This document shows, piece by piece, positions 35,519-44,200 of a stretch of DNA of 64,000 bases (position 1 is the stretch's first letter; the number at the start of each line of letters is the position of its first letter). Source of the stretch: Porphyromonadaceae bacterium UBA7048. GTDB taxonomy: Bacteria; Bacteroidota; Bacteroidia; Bacteroidales; Muribaculaceae. The stretch is taken from NCBI GenBank assembly GCA_002493945.1, contig DLAL01000062.1, positions 1 to 64,000 on the forward strand. The letters run 5' to 3'. Under the pieces are notes generated by a model. It was not told the DNA's origin. It did not search any database and worked only from the letters and a program-made list of their open reading frames with translations. Both the position numbers and the translations under genes were made by a program.

Positions 35519-36649
35519 TCAGAGACGGCGCGAAAGTTTCTTCACCATGTCGGATTTCCAGACAGCGAAGTCGCCGTCGATGATATGCTTGCGGGCTTCG
35601 CCCACGAGCCAGAGATAGAATGCAAGGTTGTGGATGGAGGCTATCTGCATGGCCAGGAGTTCGCCGGCTATGAAGAGATGGCGCACGTAGGCCTTGGTGT
35701 AGACGCGGTCCACGTACGAGGGCCCGTCGGGCCACAGCGGCGAGAAGTCGTTGGCCCACTTGGCGTTGCGCATGTTCATGGTGCCTTCGGGCGTGAAGAG
35801 CGTGCCGTTGCGTCCGTTGCGAGTGGGCATGACGCAGTCCATCATGTCCACGCCGCGGTCGATGGCCTCGAGGATATTGACGGGCGTTCCCACTCCCATC
35901 AGGTAGCGAGGCCGGTCGGAGGGGAGGACGGCGTTGACCACCTCTATCATGTCGTACATAGTCTCGGCCGGCTCGCCCACTGCCAGGCCACCGATGGCAT
36001 ATCCGTCGGCGCCGAGTCCTGCGGCATGGTGCGCCGCCTCGGTGCGCATGTCGGCGTAGGTGCAGCCCTGCACGATGGGGAAGTACGACTGGTAGTGTCC
36101 GTAGACAGGCTCGGTCTCCTTGTAGTGCTTCCAGCCGCGTTCGAGCCACCGCTTGGTCAGGTCAAGGCTCTTGCGTGTGTATGAGCGGTCGGAGGTGCCG
36201 GGGGCACATTCGTCCAGGGCCATCATGATGTCCGAGCCTATGGTGCGCTGGATGTCGACCACGTTCTCCGGCGTGAAGAGGTGCTTCGAGCCGTCGATGT
36301 GGCTGCGGAAGTGCGCGCCTTCCTCGGTGAGTTTGCGGTTCGAGCTGAGCGAGAACACCTGAAAGCCGCCGCTGTCAGTCAGGATAGGGCGCTCCCAGCC
36401 GTTGAACTTGTGCAGGCCGCCGGCGGCGCGGATTGTGTCCATGCCGGGGCGGAGGTAGAGGTGGTAGGTGTTGCCCAGGATAATCTGGGCGCGGATGTCG
36501 TCGCGGAGCTCATGGAAGTGCACTCCTTTGACCGACCCCACCGTGCCTACGGGCATGAATATGGGTGTCTGTATCGGGCCGTGGTCGGTCACGATAAAAC
36601 CTGCGCGGGCGTCGCTGCCCGGGCAGGTATGCTGCAGGGTGAATTCCAT
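35519..36649 (-). CDS. tgt: tRNA-guanine transglycosylase
   Basis: A 376-residue TIM-barrel enzyme that swaps guanine 34 for a queuosine precursor in GUN tRNAs. Key parts: TDSGGFQVFSLSS with the catalytic Asp near 91, the QGCTY substrate loop near 202, GGLAVGEP near 228, and DCVMPTRNGRNGTLFT with the nucleophile Asp near 272. The usual zinc site CxCxxC is missing: the matching stretch reads SPLWPDGPSYVDRVYTKAYVRHL. The rest of the fold looks normal. Middle gene of a three-gene operon with a lipoprotein and lptF/G. Confidence 0.93.
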   Translation of the reverse strand: MEFTLQHTCPGSDARAGFIVTDHGPIQTPIFMPVGTVGSVKGVHFHELRDDIRAQIILGNTYHLYLRPGMDTIRAAGGLHKFNGWERPILTDSGGFQVFSLSSNRKLTEEGAHFRSHIDGSKHLFTPENVVDIQRTIGSDIMMALDECAPGTSDRSYTRKSLDLTKRWLERGWKHYKETEPVYGHYQSYFPIVQGCTYADMRTEAAHHAAGLGADGYAIGGLAVGEPAETMYDMIEVVNAVLPSDRPRYLMGVGTPVNILEAIDRGVDMMDCVMPTRNGRNGTLFTPEGTMNMRNAKWANDFSPLWPDGPSYVDRVYTKAYVRHLFIAGELLAMQIASIHNLAFYLWLVGEARKHIIDGDFAVWKSDMVKKLSRRL

Positions 36650-36650
36650 A

Positions 36651-37553
36651 TCAGATGTCAGTGCCGAGGGCGGCGTCGAATGTGCAGTCGCTTGTAACGT
36701 GGAACGTCGGAGCTCCGGGTACAGTGGCGGGATTGCAGTCGAATTCCATCTTCATCTCGGTGGAGAAGTCGTATTCGCCCTTGAGATTGGTGATCGGATA
36801 TGTCTCGAACGTCACTCCGCCGATGAGGGGAATGATTCTTTCAGCCTCCCAGGTGACCTTGGAGCCGTAGAATGTTATAGGTATGTTCTGGAGCACGATG
36901 TCGAGGGCAGGCATCTTGTCCATGAAGCGTGCGCCCTTGATGAGAATCTGGACGGTGCGTGTGTCAAGATTGAATGACAGTTCGTAAGCGGTAGCGTCGG
37001 TGGCGAAGTGCACAAACGGTGTCTCGCAGGTCGACGTCGTGATGCCGTACATCACCGCCGTGTCGGTGTTTCCCGAGAATACGGAGTAGCGGCCGTCGAT
37101 GGTGTAGTTCACCGAGAAACCGGGCTTATAGATGTACGAGCTGCCCGAGGTGATGATGCGGTCCTTCACCTTGAGGGTGAACGACGACAGCATCACGGGC
37201 TGTGCGCTGGCCGAGGATGCCTGCACGTTGCGTGCTGACACGACCGTCACGCCTTTCTCGATGCTCCAGGGGAGGTCGGTGAGCTTGAGCTGGGGGTAGG
37301 AGTATGAATTGGACTGATCGGGGACGCGCAAACCGGTGATAGTGACGTCGGCCGTGGCCTTGGAGTAGTTCAGGCGCAGAGTGTATCCGACGGAGTTATA
37401 GATAGCGTTGACCCCTGTGGAGAGGTCATGCACGTATGCGAAGCACGAAGGGAACTGCTGTTCGGTGATGGTGTCGTTGTTGCTGGAGGTGTCGCAGCTG
37501 CCAAGAGATAAAAGCATTACGGCAGCGAGGAATAGTCCGAGAAAGCGTTTCAT
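36651..37553 (-). CDS. Unknown lipoprotein, first gene of the tgt-lptF/G operon
   Basis: A 300-residue lipoprotein not recognised by family. The signal peptide ends in LGSC, giving Cys20 as lipid anchor. The mature part is beta-rich, with paired strands such as DVTITGLRVP, GFSVNYTIDGRYSVF and DIVLQNIPITFYGSKV, suggesting one or two beta-sandwich domains. It ends one base before the tgt start, so it is tied to that operon, next to an LPS export gene. Function unknown. Confidence 0.75.
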   Translation of the reverse strand: MKRFLGLFLAAVMLLSLGSCDTSSNNDTITEQQFPSCFAYVHDLSTGVNAIYNSVGYTLRLNYSKATADVTITGLRVPDQSNSYSYPQLKLTDLPWSIEKGVTVVSARNVQASSASAQPVMLSSFTLKVKDRIITSGSSYIYKPGFSVNYTIDGRYSVFSGNTDTAVMYGITTSTCETPFVHFATDATAYELSFNLDTRTVQILIKGARFMDKMPALDIVLQNIPITFYGSKVTWEAERIIPLIGGVTFETYPITNLKGEYDFSTEMKMEFDCNPATVPGAPTFHVTSDCTFDAALGTDI

Positions 37554-37604
37554 TGGATGTCTTATTGTTTTCTGTGTAGATATATTACAGTTCTAAATTT
37601 CATA

Positions 37605-37636
37605 CAAAGCTACATAAAATATTGCGAAACCACAAA
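37605..37636 (-). promoter_or_regulatory. Promoter of the lipoprotein-tgt-lptF/G operon
   Basis: Minus-strand TTTG (37633-37636), 20 bases, TAGCTTTG (37605-37612), about 50 bases before the lipoprotein start. Confidence 0.65.
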
Positions 37637-37702
37637 TAGCGCGGTCCTAAAAGACAGCGTATCTCCGAAAAATGCTAAAAAGCAGGAAAAATTAAACAAA
37701 TA

Positions 37703-37734
37703 TTTGCACACTACAAGATTTCTTATTACTTTTG
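37703..37734 (+). promoter_or_regulatory. Promoter of the AlbA_2 regulator gene
   Basis: TTTG (37703-37706), 20 bases, TACTTTTG (37727-37734). The transcript would carry a leader of about 115 bases. Confidence 0.65.
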
Positions 37735-37744
37735 CAAAAAGCTA

Positions 37745-37845
37745 ACGGGCTCCGGCCCGCAGGCTCACCTGTTTTTATGAATTATGTTTTTATAGATTGT
37801 AGATTAGCAGAGGGTTCTGTCGTGAGACATGACCCTTTAATTTTT
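37745..37845 (+). promoter_or_regulatory. Hairpin-rich leader with terminator-like end (possible attenuator)
   Basis: Three hairpins follow one another: CGGGC-TCCG-GCCCG, CAGG-CTCA-CCTG with five T, and an 11-base arm pair (37811-37834, one mismatch) followed by TTTAATTTTT. The last one ends 14 bases before the start codon and looks like an intrinsic terminator inside the leader. A short frame starting at ATG 37777 runs through it. Control by read-through is suspected, not shown. Confidence 0.5.
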
Positions 37846-37858
37846 CTTCTGAGATACT

Positions 37859-39352
37859 ATGAATATGACTGTCGAAGACATATTGAGCCGCAAGGAGGGG
37901 CAGACTTTTGATTGCAAGAGTTTTGCAATCGACCCTAAAGGTCTGGCCGTGGCAGTTGTGGCTATGGCCAATGCCGACGGCGGAGAAATCGCAGTCGGTG
38001 TGACAGACCGGAAGCGCGAGATTGAAGGCGTCATGTCTTCGGAGCAGCATCTGAATGAATTGCTCCGGGTTCCTTACGACTATTGCAATCCCACGGTCAG
38101 AGCCTCATTCGACCTGATAGACTGTGTCAATCGGAACGGTGAAGCTGACAAGATTCTTCTGCTTCATATATTGCCGGGCGCAGACCTTCATGCCACGCAG
38201 AATGACGAATGCTATCTGCGTGTAGGAGATAAATCGCGGAAACTGACCTTCTTGGAACGGGTGCAGCTGATGTATGACAAAGGCGTACAGTCATTCGAAG
38301 ATACTGCGGTTGCGGGAGCCTCGACTGATGATATAGATATGGATGCAGTCAGAAACTATATGGATGTGCTCGGCTATGGTAAAAGCGAGATGGAGTTCCT
38401 GACAGAGAACCATGATTATATCACTGGCGATGAGCCCGACTTGAGAATCAGTGCAGCCGCTATCCTGCTCTTCGGGAAGAATCCTCAGCGTTTCTTCCCG
38501 CGTGCCAGAATACGGTTCATAAAATATCGTGGCACGGAAGAAAAGACCGGCGCGCAGATGAATGTGGTGAAGGACATAACGATAGAGGGCACGATACTCA
38601 ATCAAATCCGACGTATGATAGAATTGCTTGACCTGCAGATTGATGAGCCTACCTATCTCGGCCATGACGGCAGATTCGTCACACAAAGGCAGTATCCGCA
38701 CTTTGTCCTGCAGGAGCTTACGGTCAACAGCCAGGCTCATCGGGATTATTCCATACGAGGCACGGAGATTCAGGTGAAAATGTTTGATGACAGGCTTGTA
38801 TTCGAGAGCCCGGGAACTTTGCCCGGCAATGTCCGCCCGGATAATATACGGCATACTCATTTTTCGCGTAATCCACATATCGCACAGTTTCTGAAAGCAT
38901 ACAAGTATGTGAAAGAATTCGGCGAAGGTGTCGACCGAATGAGCCGAGAAATGGAGGAAGTGAATATGCTTCCTCCTGTCTATCAGTCGTTTGGATTCAT
39001 TCTCAAAGTTACTGCACGGGCCTGTCCGGCCGGTAATACTGACTATTGGATTGCAGGAGAACCTGAAGTGACCCCCACAAGTAACCCCACAAGTACCCCC
39101 ACAAGTAACCCCACAAGTAAAGCGGTCATGCGATTAATCATGTTAATGCCTGAGGATTATATCGACCGGAAAGGGCTTATGGAATTGTGCGGACTTAAAG
39201 ACAGAAAGTCTTTCATGGAGGCTTATCTGCAGCCTGCATTGAATGACGGAGTGGTTGAGTTGCTATACCCTGACAGTCCGAGGGCGCCGCGACAAAAGTA
39301 TCGGCTGACTGAGAAGGGGAAATCAATCGTGGCTGCAAAAGGTAAGATGTAA
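37859..39352 (+). CDS. AlbA_2 (Schlafen-like) ATP-binding regulator-type protein
   Basis: A 497-residue protein. Residues about 1-130 form an AlbA_2 domain (EGQTFDCKSF, AMANADGGEIAVGV), the middle to about 390 is the linked helicase/HATPase_c_4-type region (ELTVNSQAHRDYS, DRLVFESPGTLPGNV, EFGEGVDRMSREM), and the end (about 425-497) looks like a winged helix (LMELCGLKDRKSF). Residues 405-420 are a TPTSNPTS repeat linker. This family is scattered among bacteria and often lies in variable islands. Base composition is poorer in GC than the flanks, suggesting transfer. DNA or RNA target unknown. Confidence 0.82.
   Translation: MNMTVEDILSRKEGQTFDCKSFAIDPKGLAVAVVAMANADGGEIAVGVTDRKREIEGVMSSEQHLNELLRVPYDYCNPTVRASFDLIDCVNRNGEADKILLLHILPGADLHATQNDECYLRVGDKSRKLTFLERVQLMYDKGVQSFEDTAVAGASTDDIDMDAVRNYMDVLGYGKSEMEFLTENHDYITGDEPDLRISAAAILLFGKNPQRFFPRARIRFIKYRGTEEKTGAQMNVVKDITIEGTILNQIRRMIELLDLQIDEPTYLGHDGRFVTQRQYPHFVLQELTVNSQAHRDYSIRGTEIQVKMFDDRLVFESPGTLPGNVRPDNIRHTHFSRNPHIAQFLKAYKYVKEFGEGVDRMSREMEEVNMLPPVYQSFGFILKVTARACPAGNTDYWIAGEPEVTPTSNPTSTPTSNPTSKAVMRLIMLMPEDYIDRKGLMELCGLKDRKSFMEAYLQPALNDGVVELLYPDSPRAPRQKYRLTEKGKSIVAAKGKM
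39071..39118 (+). repeat. Four in-frame 12-base tandem repeats
   Basis: Four 12-base units alternate ACCCCCACAAGT and AACCCCACAAGT, equal to two 24-base copies. They encode TPTSNPTSTPTSNPTS between two domains of the AlbA_2 protein. Loss or gain of a unit would keep the frame. Confidence 0.9.
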
Positions 39353-39372
39353 GTGTTTTGCCGCTCCGAAAA

Positions 39373-39404
39373 TTTGTCGGTTCGGAGTATTATTGTTAAC
39401 TTTG
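39373..39404 (+). promoter_or_regulatory. Promoter of the fumarase gene
   Basis: TTTG (39373-39376), 20 bases, TAACTTTG (39397-39404), 36 bases before the start codon. Confidence 0.7.
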
Positions 39405-39439
39405 CCTCCGGCTAACACTGTAACTAACAATATTCATAT

Positions 39440-41089
39440 ATGGCAACAAAACCGTTTCACTATCAGGAAATGTTTCCGCTCGGTCCTGACACCACCGAGT
39501 ACTATCACCTCACTTCCGACTATGTAAAGGTCGAGAACTGGGGCGGTCATGAATTTCTTGTAGTCGACCCCAAGGCGCTCACCGTCCTTGCACGTCAGGC
39601 AACACACGACAACGCTTTCATGCTCCGCCGCGAGCACAATGCGATGGTCGCTTCGATACTGTCCAATCCCAATGCGAGCAAGAACGACAAGTTCGTGGCT
39701 CTCACCATGCTCCGCAATGCCGAAGTGGCCGCCAAGGGCGCGCTGCCTTTCTGCCAGGATACGGGCACGGCCATATGTCACGCCTCCAAGGGTCAGAATG
39801 TGTACACGGGCTGCAATGACGAGGAGCGCATATCGGAAGGCGTCTATCTGACTTACACCACCGACAATCTCCGCTACAGCCAGAACGCTCCTCTGACCAT
39901 GTACGAGGAAGTCAACACCGGCTGCAACCTCCCTGCGCAGATTGACATCCACGCCACCGAAGGCGACGAATACCACTTCCTTTTCGTGGCCAAGGGCGGC
40001 GGCTCGGCCAACAAGACCTATCTCTATCAGGAGACCAAGGCTACCATCAATCCTGACCGTCTGGTGCCCTTCCTCATCGAGAAGATGCGCTCGCTCGGTA
40101 CGGCCGCATGTCCTCCCTACCACATCGCCTTCGTCATCGGCGGCACGTCGGCCGAGAAGAACCTCGAGGTGGTGAAGAAGGCTTCTGTGAAGTATCTCGA
40201 CAGCCTGCCCACGTCGGGCAACGAATACGGCCACGCTTTCCGCGACATCGAGCTTGAGAAGACTCTCAAGAAGGCTTCCGAGGAGCTGGGCCTGGGCGCA
40301 CAGTTCGGCGGTACGTGCTTCGCTCACGACATCCGCGTCATCCGTCTGCCCCGTCACGGCGCTTCGTGCCCCATCGGCATGGGCGTGAGCTGCTCGGCTG
40401 ACCGCAACGTCAAGGCTAAAATCAACCGCGAAGGTCTGTGGATAGAGAAACTCGACGACAACCCCGGCGAACTCATCCCCGAGGAATTCCGCAATCAGGG
40501 CGAAGGTGAAGTGGTGAAGATCGACCTCAACCGTCCTATGCCCGAAGTGCTTGCCGAACTCTCGAAGTATCCCGTATCGACACGTCTGTCGCTGAAGGGC
40601 ACCATCATCGTAGGCCGCGACATAGCACACGCCAAAATCAAGGAGCGCCTCGACCGCGGCGAGCCCATGCCCCAGTACCTCAAGGACCATCCCATCTACT
40701 ATGCCGGCCCGGCCAAGACTCCGGAGGGCATGCCTTCGGGTTCGTTCGGTCCTACGACGGCCGGACGTATGGACAGCTATGTGGACCAGTTCCAGGCTGC
40801 CGGCGGTTCGATGATAATGATAGCCAAGGGCAACCGCTCGCAGGCCGTAACCGACGCCTGCCACAAGCACGGCGGATTCTACCTCGGTTCGATCGGCGGT
40901 CCTGCCGCAGTGCTCGCCAAGAACTCCATAAAGAAAGTGGAGCTGCTCGAATATCCCGAGCTGGGCATGGAGGCCATCTGGAAAATCGAGGTCGAGGACT
41001 TCCCCGCATTCATCCTCGTCGACAACAAGGGCAACGATTTCTTCACTCAGATTGCTGAAAAATGTAAAATCTGCGGAATCGGTAAATAA
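39440..41089 (+). CDS. Class I (iron-sulfur) fumarate hydratase
   Basis: A 549-residue oxygen-sensitive fumarase with one [4Fe-4S] cluster, interconverting fumarate and malate. The alpha part carries FCQDTGTAI near residue 109 and the [23 protein letters not shown] stretch near 290; the beta part has [20 protein letters not shown] near 433 and ends with a CKICGIGK tail. Alpha and beta are fused, as in E. coli FumA/FumB. It serves the reductive branch to succinate in an anaerobe. Own promoter and terminator. Confidence 0.95.
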   Translation: MATKPFHYQEMFPLGPDTTEYYHLTSDYVKVENWGGHEFLVVDPKALTVLARQATHDNAFMLRREHNAMVASILSNPNASKNDKFVALTMLRNAEVAAKGALPFCQDTGTAICHASKGQNVYTGCNDEERISEGVYLTYTTDNLRYSQNAPLTMYEEVNTGCNLPAQIDIHATEGDEYHFLFVAKGGGSANKTYLYQETKATINPDRLVPFLIEKMRSLGTAACPPYHIAFVIGGTSAEKNLEVVKKASVKYLDSLPTSGNEYGHAFRDIELEKTLKKASEELGLGAQFGGTCFAHDIRVIRLPRHGASCPIGMGVSCSADRNVKAKINREGLWIEKLDDNPGELIPEEFRNQGEGEVVKIDLNRPMPEVLAELSKYPVSTRLSLKGTIIVGRDIAHAKIKERLDRGEPMPQYLKDHPIYYAGPAKTPEGMPSGSFGPTTAGRMDSYVDQFQAAGGSMIMIAKGNRSQAVTDACHKHGGFYLGSIGGPAAVLAKNSIKKVELLEYPELGMEAIWKIEVEDFPAFILVDNKGNDFFTQIAEKCKICGIGK

Positions 41090-41129
41090 AATCTAAACCA
41101 AATCTCCGTCAGACCGTCATATATAACAG

Positions 41130-41185
41130 AGGTGCGACGAGGTGATTCCTCCTTACGGATCGCCGGTCGCACCTTTGAGTTTTTT
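41130..41185 (+). terminator. Terminator of the fumarase gene
   Basis: AGGTGCGAC (41130-41138) pairs with GTCGCACCT (41166-41174); six T follow at 41180-41185. It lies 17 bases before the alpha-2-macroglobulin start. No promoter was seen between them. Confidence 0.75.
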
Positions 41186-41202
41186 ATAATACCCTAAAGC
41201 CC

Positions 41203-44200
41203 ATGAAGGTATCCCTAACGTTTCACCGGTTAATCTCATTACTCTTTATCCTTATGATGATTAAGATGTCGGCATCTGCCGCCGACGGCGATGCCCTTCG
41301 GTTCAAGGAACCGGATTTCGCATATCCGCAGGATGTAATCAAGCAGGCTGAGTCGCTCCTGAAGAGTGCCGACGGCCTTCCGGCCGACAAGGCCGGGGTG
41401 ACGCGTCTGCGCGCTGTCATCGAACTGTGCTCGGCACGCAGCCGTGTCGACGGCGACTCTGTGTTCGCCTTTCCGGCCATGATAGAGTCGGTCATCGGCA
41501 AGACGCGCAACGACGCTGCCGCCGAAGCCATGCTCACGCTCTATGAGGCGTCGGTCTACAATACGATATACGGCGGCGACCCCTACAAGTACGACCGCGT
41601 TGATGCTCCGCTGGAGCCGTATCCGGCGGATGTGTCGGAGTGGTCGGGCGAGCAGTTCCGCACGGTCATCACTGCTCTGCTCAAGCGCGGTCTTGAACTT
41701 GCCAACGGTACTCCGCTGTCGAGCTTCGAGTCGTCGGTAGAGTACTCGAAGGAGGCTCTGTTATATCTGCCGACGGTGAAGGACTTCGCTCGGTATTTTG
41801 CCATAAATATATATAATGACATATCACGCGCCGACCATCTGTACACTGCCGAGATTGCGTCGCTGGTCGACGGCGGCATTTCGACGGCGGCTGCCGGTTC
41901 GGCTCCGTACTTCTACTGGTCGGTGCGCAAATGCGCTCTCGACCGGGAGTCACAGTACACCGCCCTGGAGGATATCTACCGCAAGTCGGCTGATGTCGAG
42001 GCTGCGCGGTATGTGCTTCAGGCCATGTGCGGCGCGCAGGGTTCGTCGGCTTACATGGGTGATTATGTAGCTGTTGGTGAAGAACCTTGCGAGGAACCGG
42101 TTCCGGATGCTGATGCCGAAGACGATTGGCTCGAGGAAGCCAAAGCAGCAGGGCAACGTGCCGAACTCATGACGCTTCTCGAGAAGTCTCTGAACGATTT
42201 CCCAAAGTGGTACGGCAATAAATCATTCCGCAATGCGCTCGGGCGTCTGCGGATGCCGCGTGTCAGAGTGACTATGCCTGACATGGTCATGCCCGGCAAG
42301 GCGTTCGATGTCAATTGCCGGTATTCGTATGTGAAAAGTGTCAAGCTGACAGTGTATAGTATTCCGGCCGGAGTCTCCGGTTTATACGCAGATAAAGTTC
42401 TTCAGGGCAAATATCCCGTGGTGGCTACGGCATCGTTCACCCCCGAGCCCGGCGCGGCACCTAACGGCAAGTTCAGCCGTCAGTTCACGCTCAATACTCC
42501 GGGCCGGTATGCCATTGTGACTGTAGTGGATGGTATGACAAAGTCTGCTGAATCTAATAAAGTGTATGTCACCCCTCTTCTCGGGTTGGTCGCATCCGGG
42601 ACGACGAACAGCTCTGCCGTAGCCGTAGACTTCGAGACGGGCGCACCGCTGAAGGGTGTGCCGGTTACTCTATATCAGCACTCATCTGATGAAAACAATA
42701 AACGGGTGAGCCTTGGCCGCACGTCGGGCGACGGATTTCTGTCATTCGAGTCTCCGAGACCGGGTAAGTATTGGCGTAATTATCTGATTTTTTCGTATAA
42801 GGGTATTCAGTATGACCTGGACGGAGGTTTTGGTGTAGGAGTATACCGTCCTTCGGGGACTACCACCCGCGAATCGGCTGTGGTGTTCACCGACCGAGCC
42901 ATCTACCATCCGGGAGACTCGGTGCAGTGGGCCGTGGTAGCCTACAGGACCGGCGGACGCTCTGAGCAGACGCTGAAAGACTGCAGGCTCAGGCTCGTGC
43001 TCAATAATGCGAACAATGAGAAAGTCGATACTGCCGAAGTCGTGACTGATGCGCACGGACGTGCCTACGGTGCGTTCAAGACTGTGAACGGCGTCCTTAC
43101 GGGTTACTGGAGCATATCGGTGTACGAATCCGATGCTGACTGCTATGTGGGTAACGGCGGTTTCACTGTCAGCGACTTCAAGGCTCCGCAGATAAAGATG
43201 GAGGTGACGGCTGTGCGGCGCGATGCCCCGGCAAAGAACGACGTGACCATCGAAGGTAGGGTAGCGACCTACTCGGGTATGCCCGTGGCAGGAGCGAAAG
43301 TCGCCGCTGCCATTCAGGCGGCCTCGCGCTGGCGGTGGTTCGTGCCCCAGATTTCAGTCGGCTCGGTCGATGCCGTCACTGATGATGCAGGCAACTTCTC
43401 TGTCGTAGTTCCTGCGTCGATGCTGACGTCGGAAGCTGTGACGCGCGGCGGATACACAGGCTTCATAGCTTCGCTGACCGCTACCTCGCAGACTGCCGAG
43501 ACAGCCGAGGCGAGCACCAACTTCACCATAGGCAAGCCTTACAGCCTGTACGCCAAGCTGCCCTCGACAATTGACGTCGACAAGCCGGCGAACATGACTT
43601 TCAATGCCTACGACGGGCTGGGCAAGGAAACTCCGCTGGCTCTGCGATGGAGCGTGAGCCGTCTGAACGAGAAGACGCCGCTTCTGTCGGGAGACTGCAC
43701 CGCAGGTGTGCCCGTCGACCTCGACCTGTCATCGCTCGAAGCCGCCGGCTACGAACTCACCATAGCTCCCGCCGATACGCTTCAGGCTGATTCATACCGT
43801 GTAGGACGCTTCTTCGCATACAGTATACGGCGTAATGCGGTCCCTGATACCGGGCAACCGATTTTTATCCCCGGGAAAATGAGCGACAAAGGCGAACTGA
43901 CTGTCGGCAACAAAGTCGAGAAACTGTATGTCTACACATTCGTCCAGGGGGATTCCACTATCCATCAGTCGAAACTGCATCGCATAGGCCGCGGCTTCAG
44001 TACCATAAAGGTCGACTTACCGCGAAACTGCGAATCCTGCAGAGTGTTTGTGGCGACAGTTTATAGTGGAAAGACATATGTCTATGACTATCGTCCGGAA
44101 GTGAAGAAGAAGGATGTGATGGAAATCAGGACCGAGACTTTCCGCGACAAGCTCGTGCCCGGCGCAGGAGAGCAGTGGCGCTTCCGTATCACCGGCGGAA

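Noticed and set aside
39071..39118. CRISPR-like short repeats
   Set aside because: Units are 12 bases, directly adjacent without spacers and in frame within a coding region.
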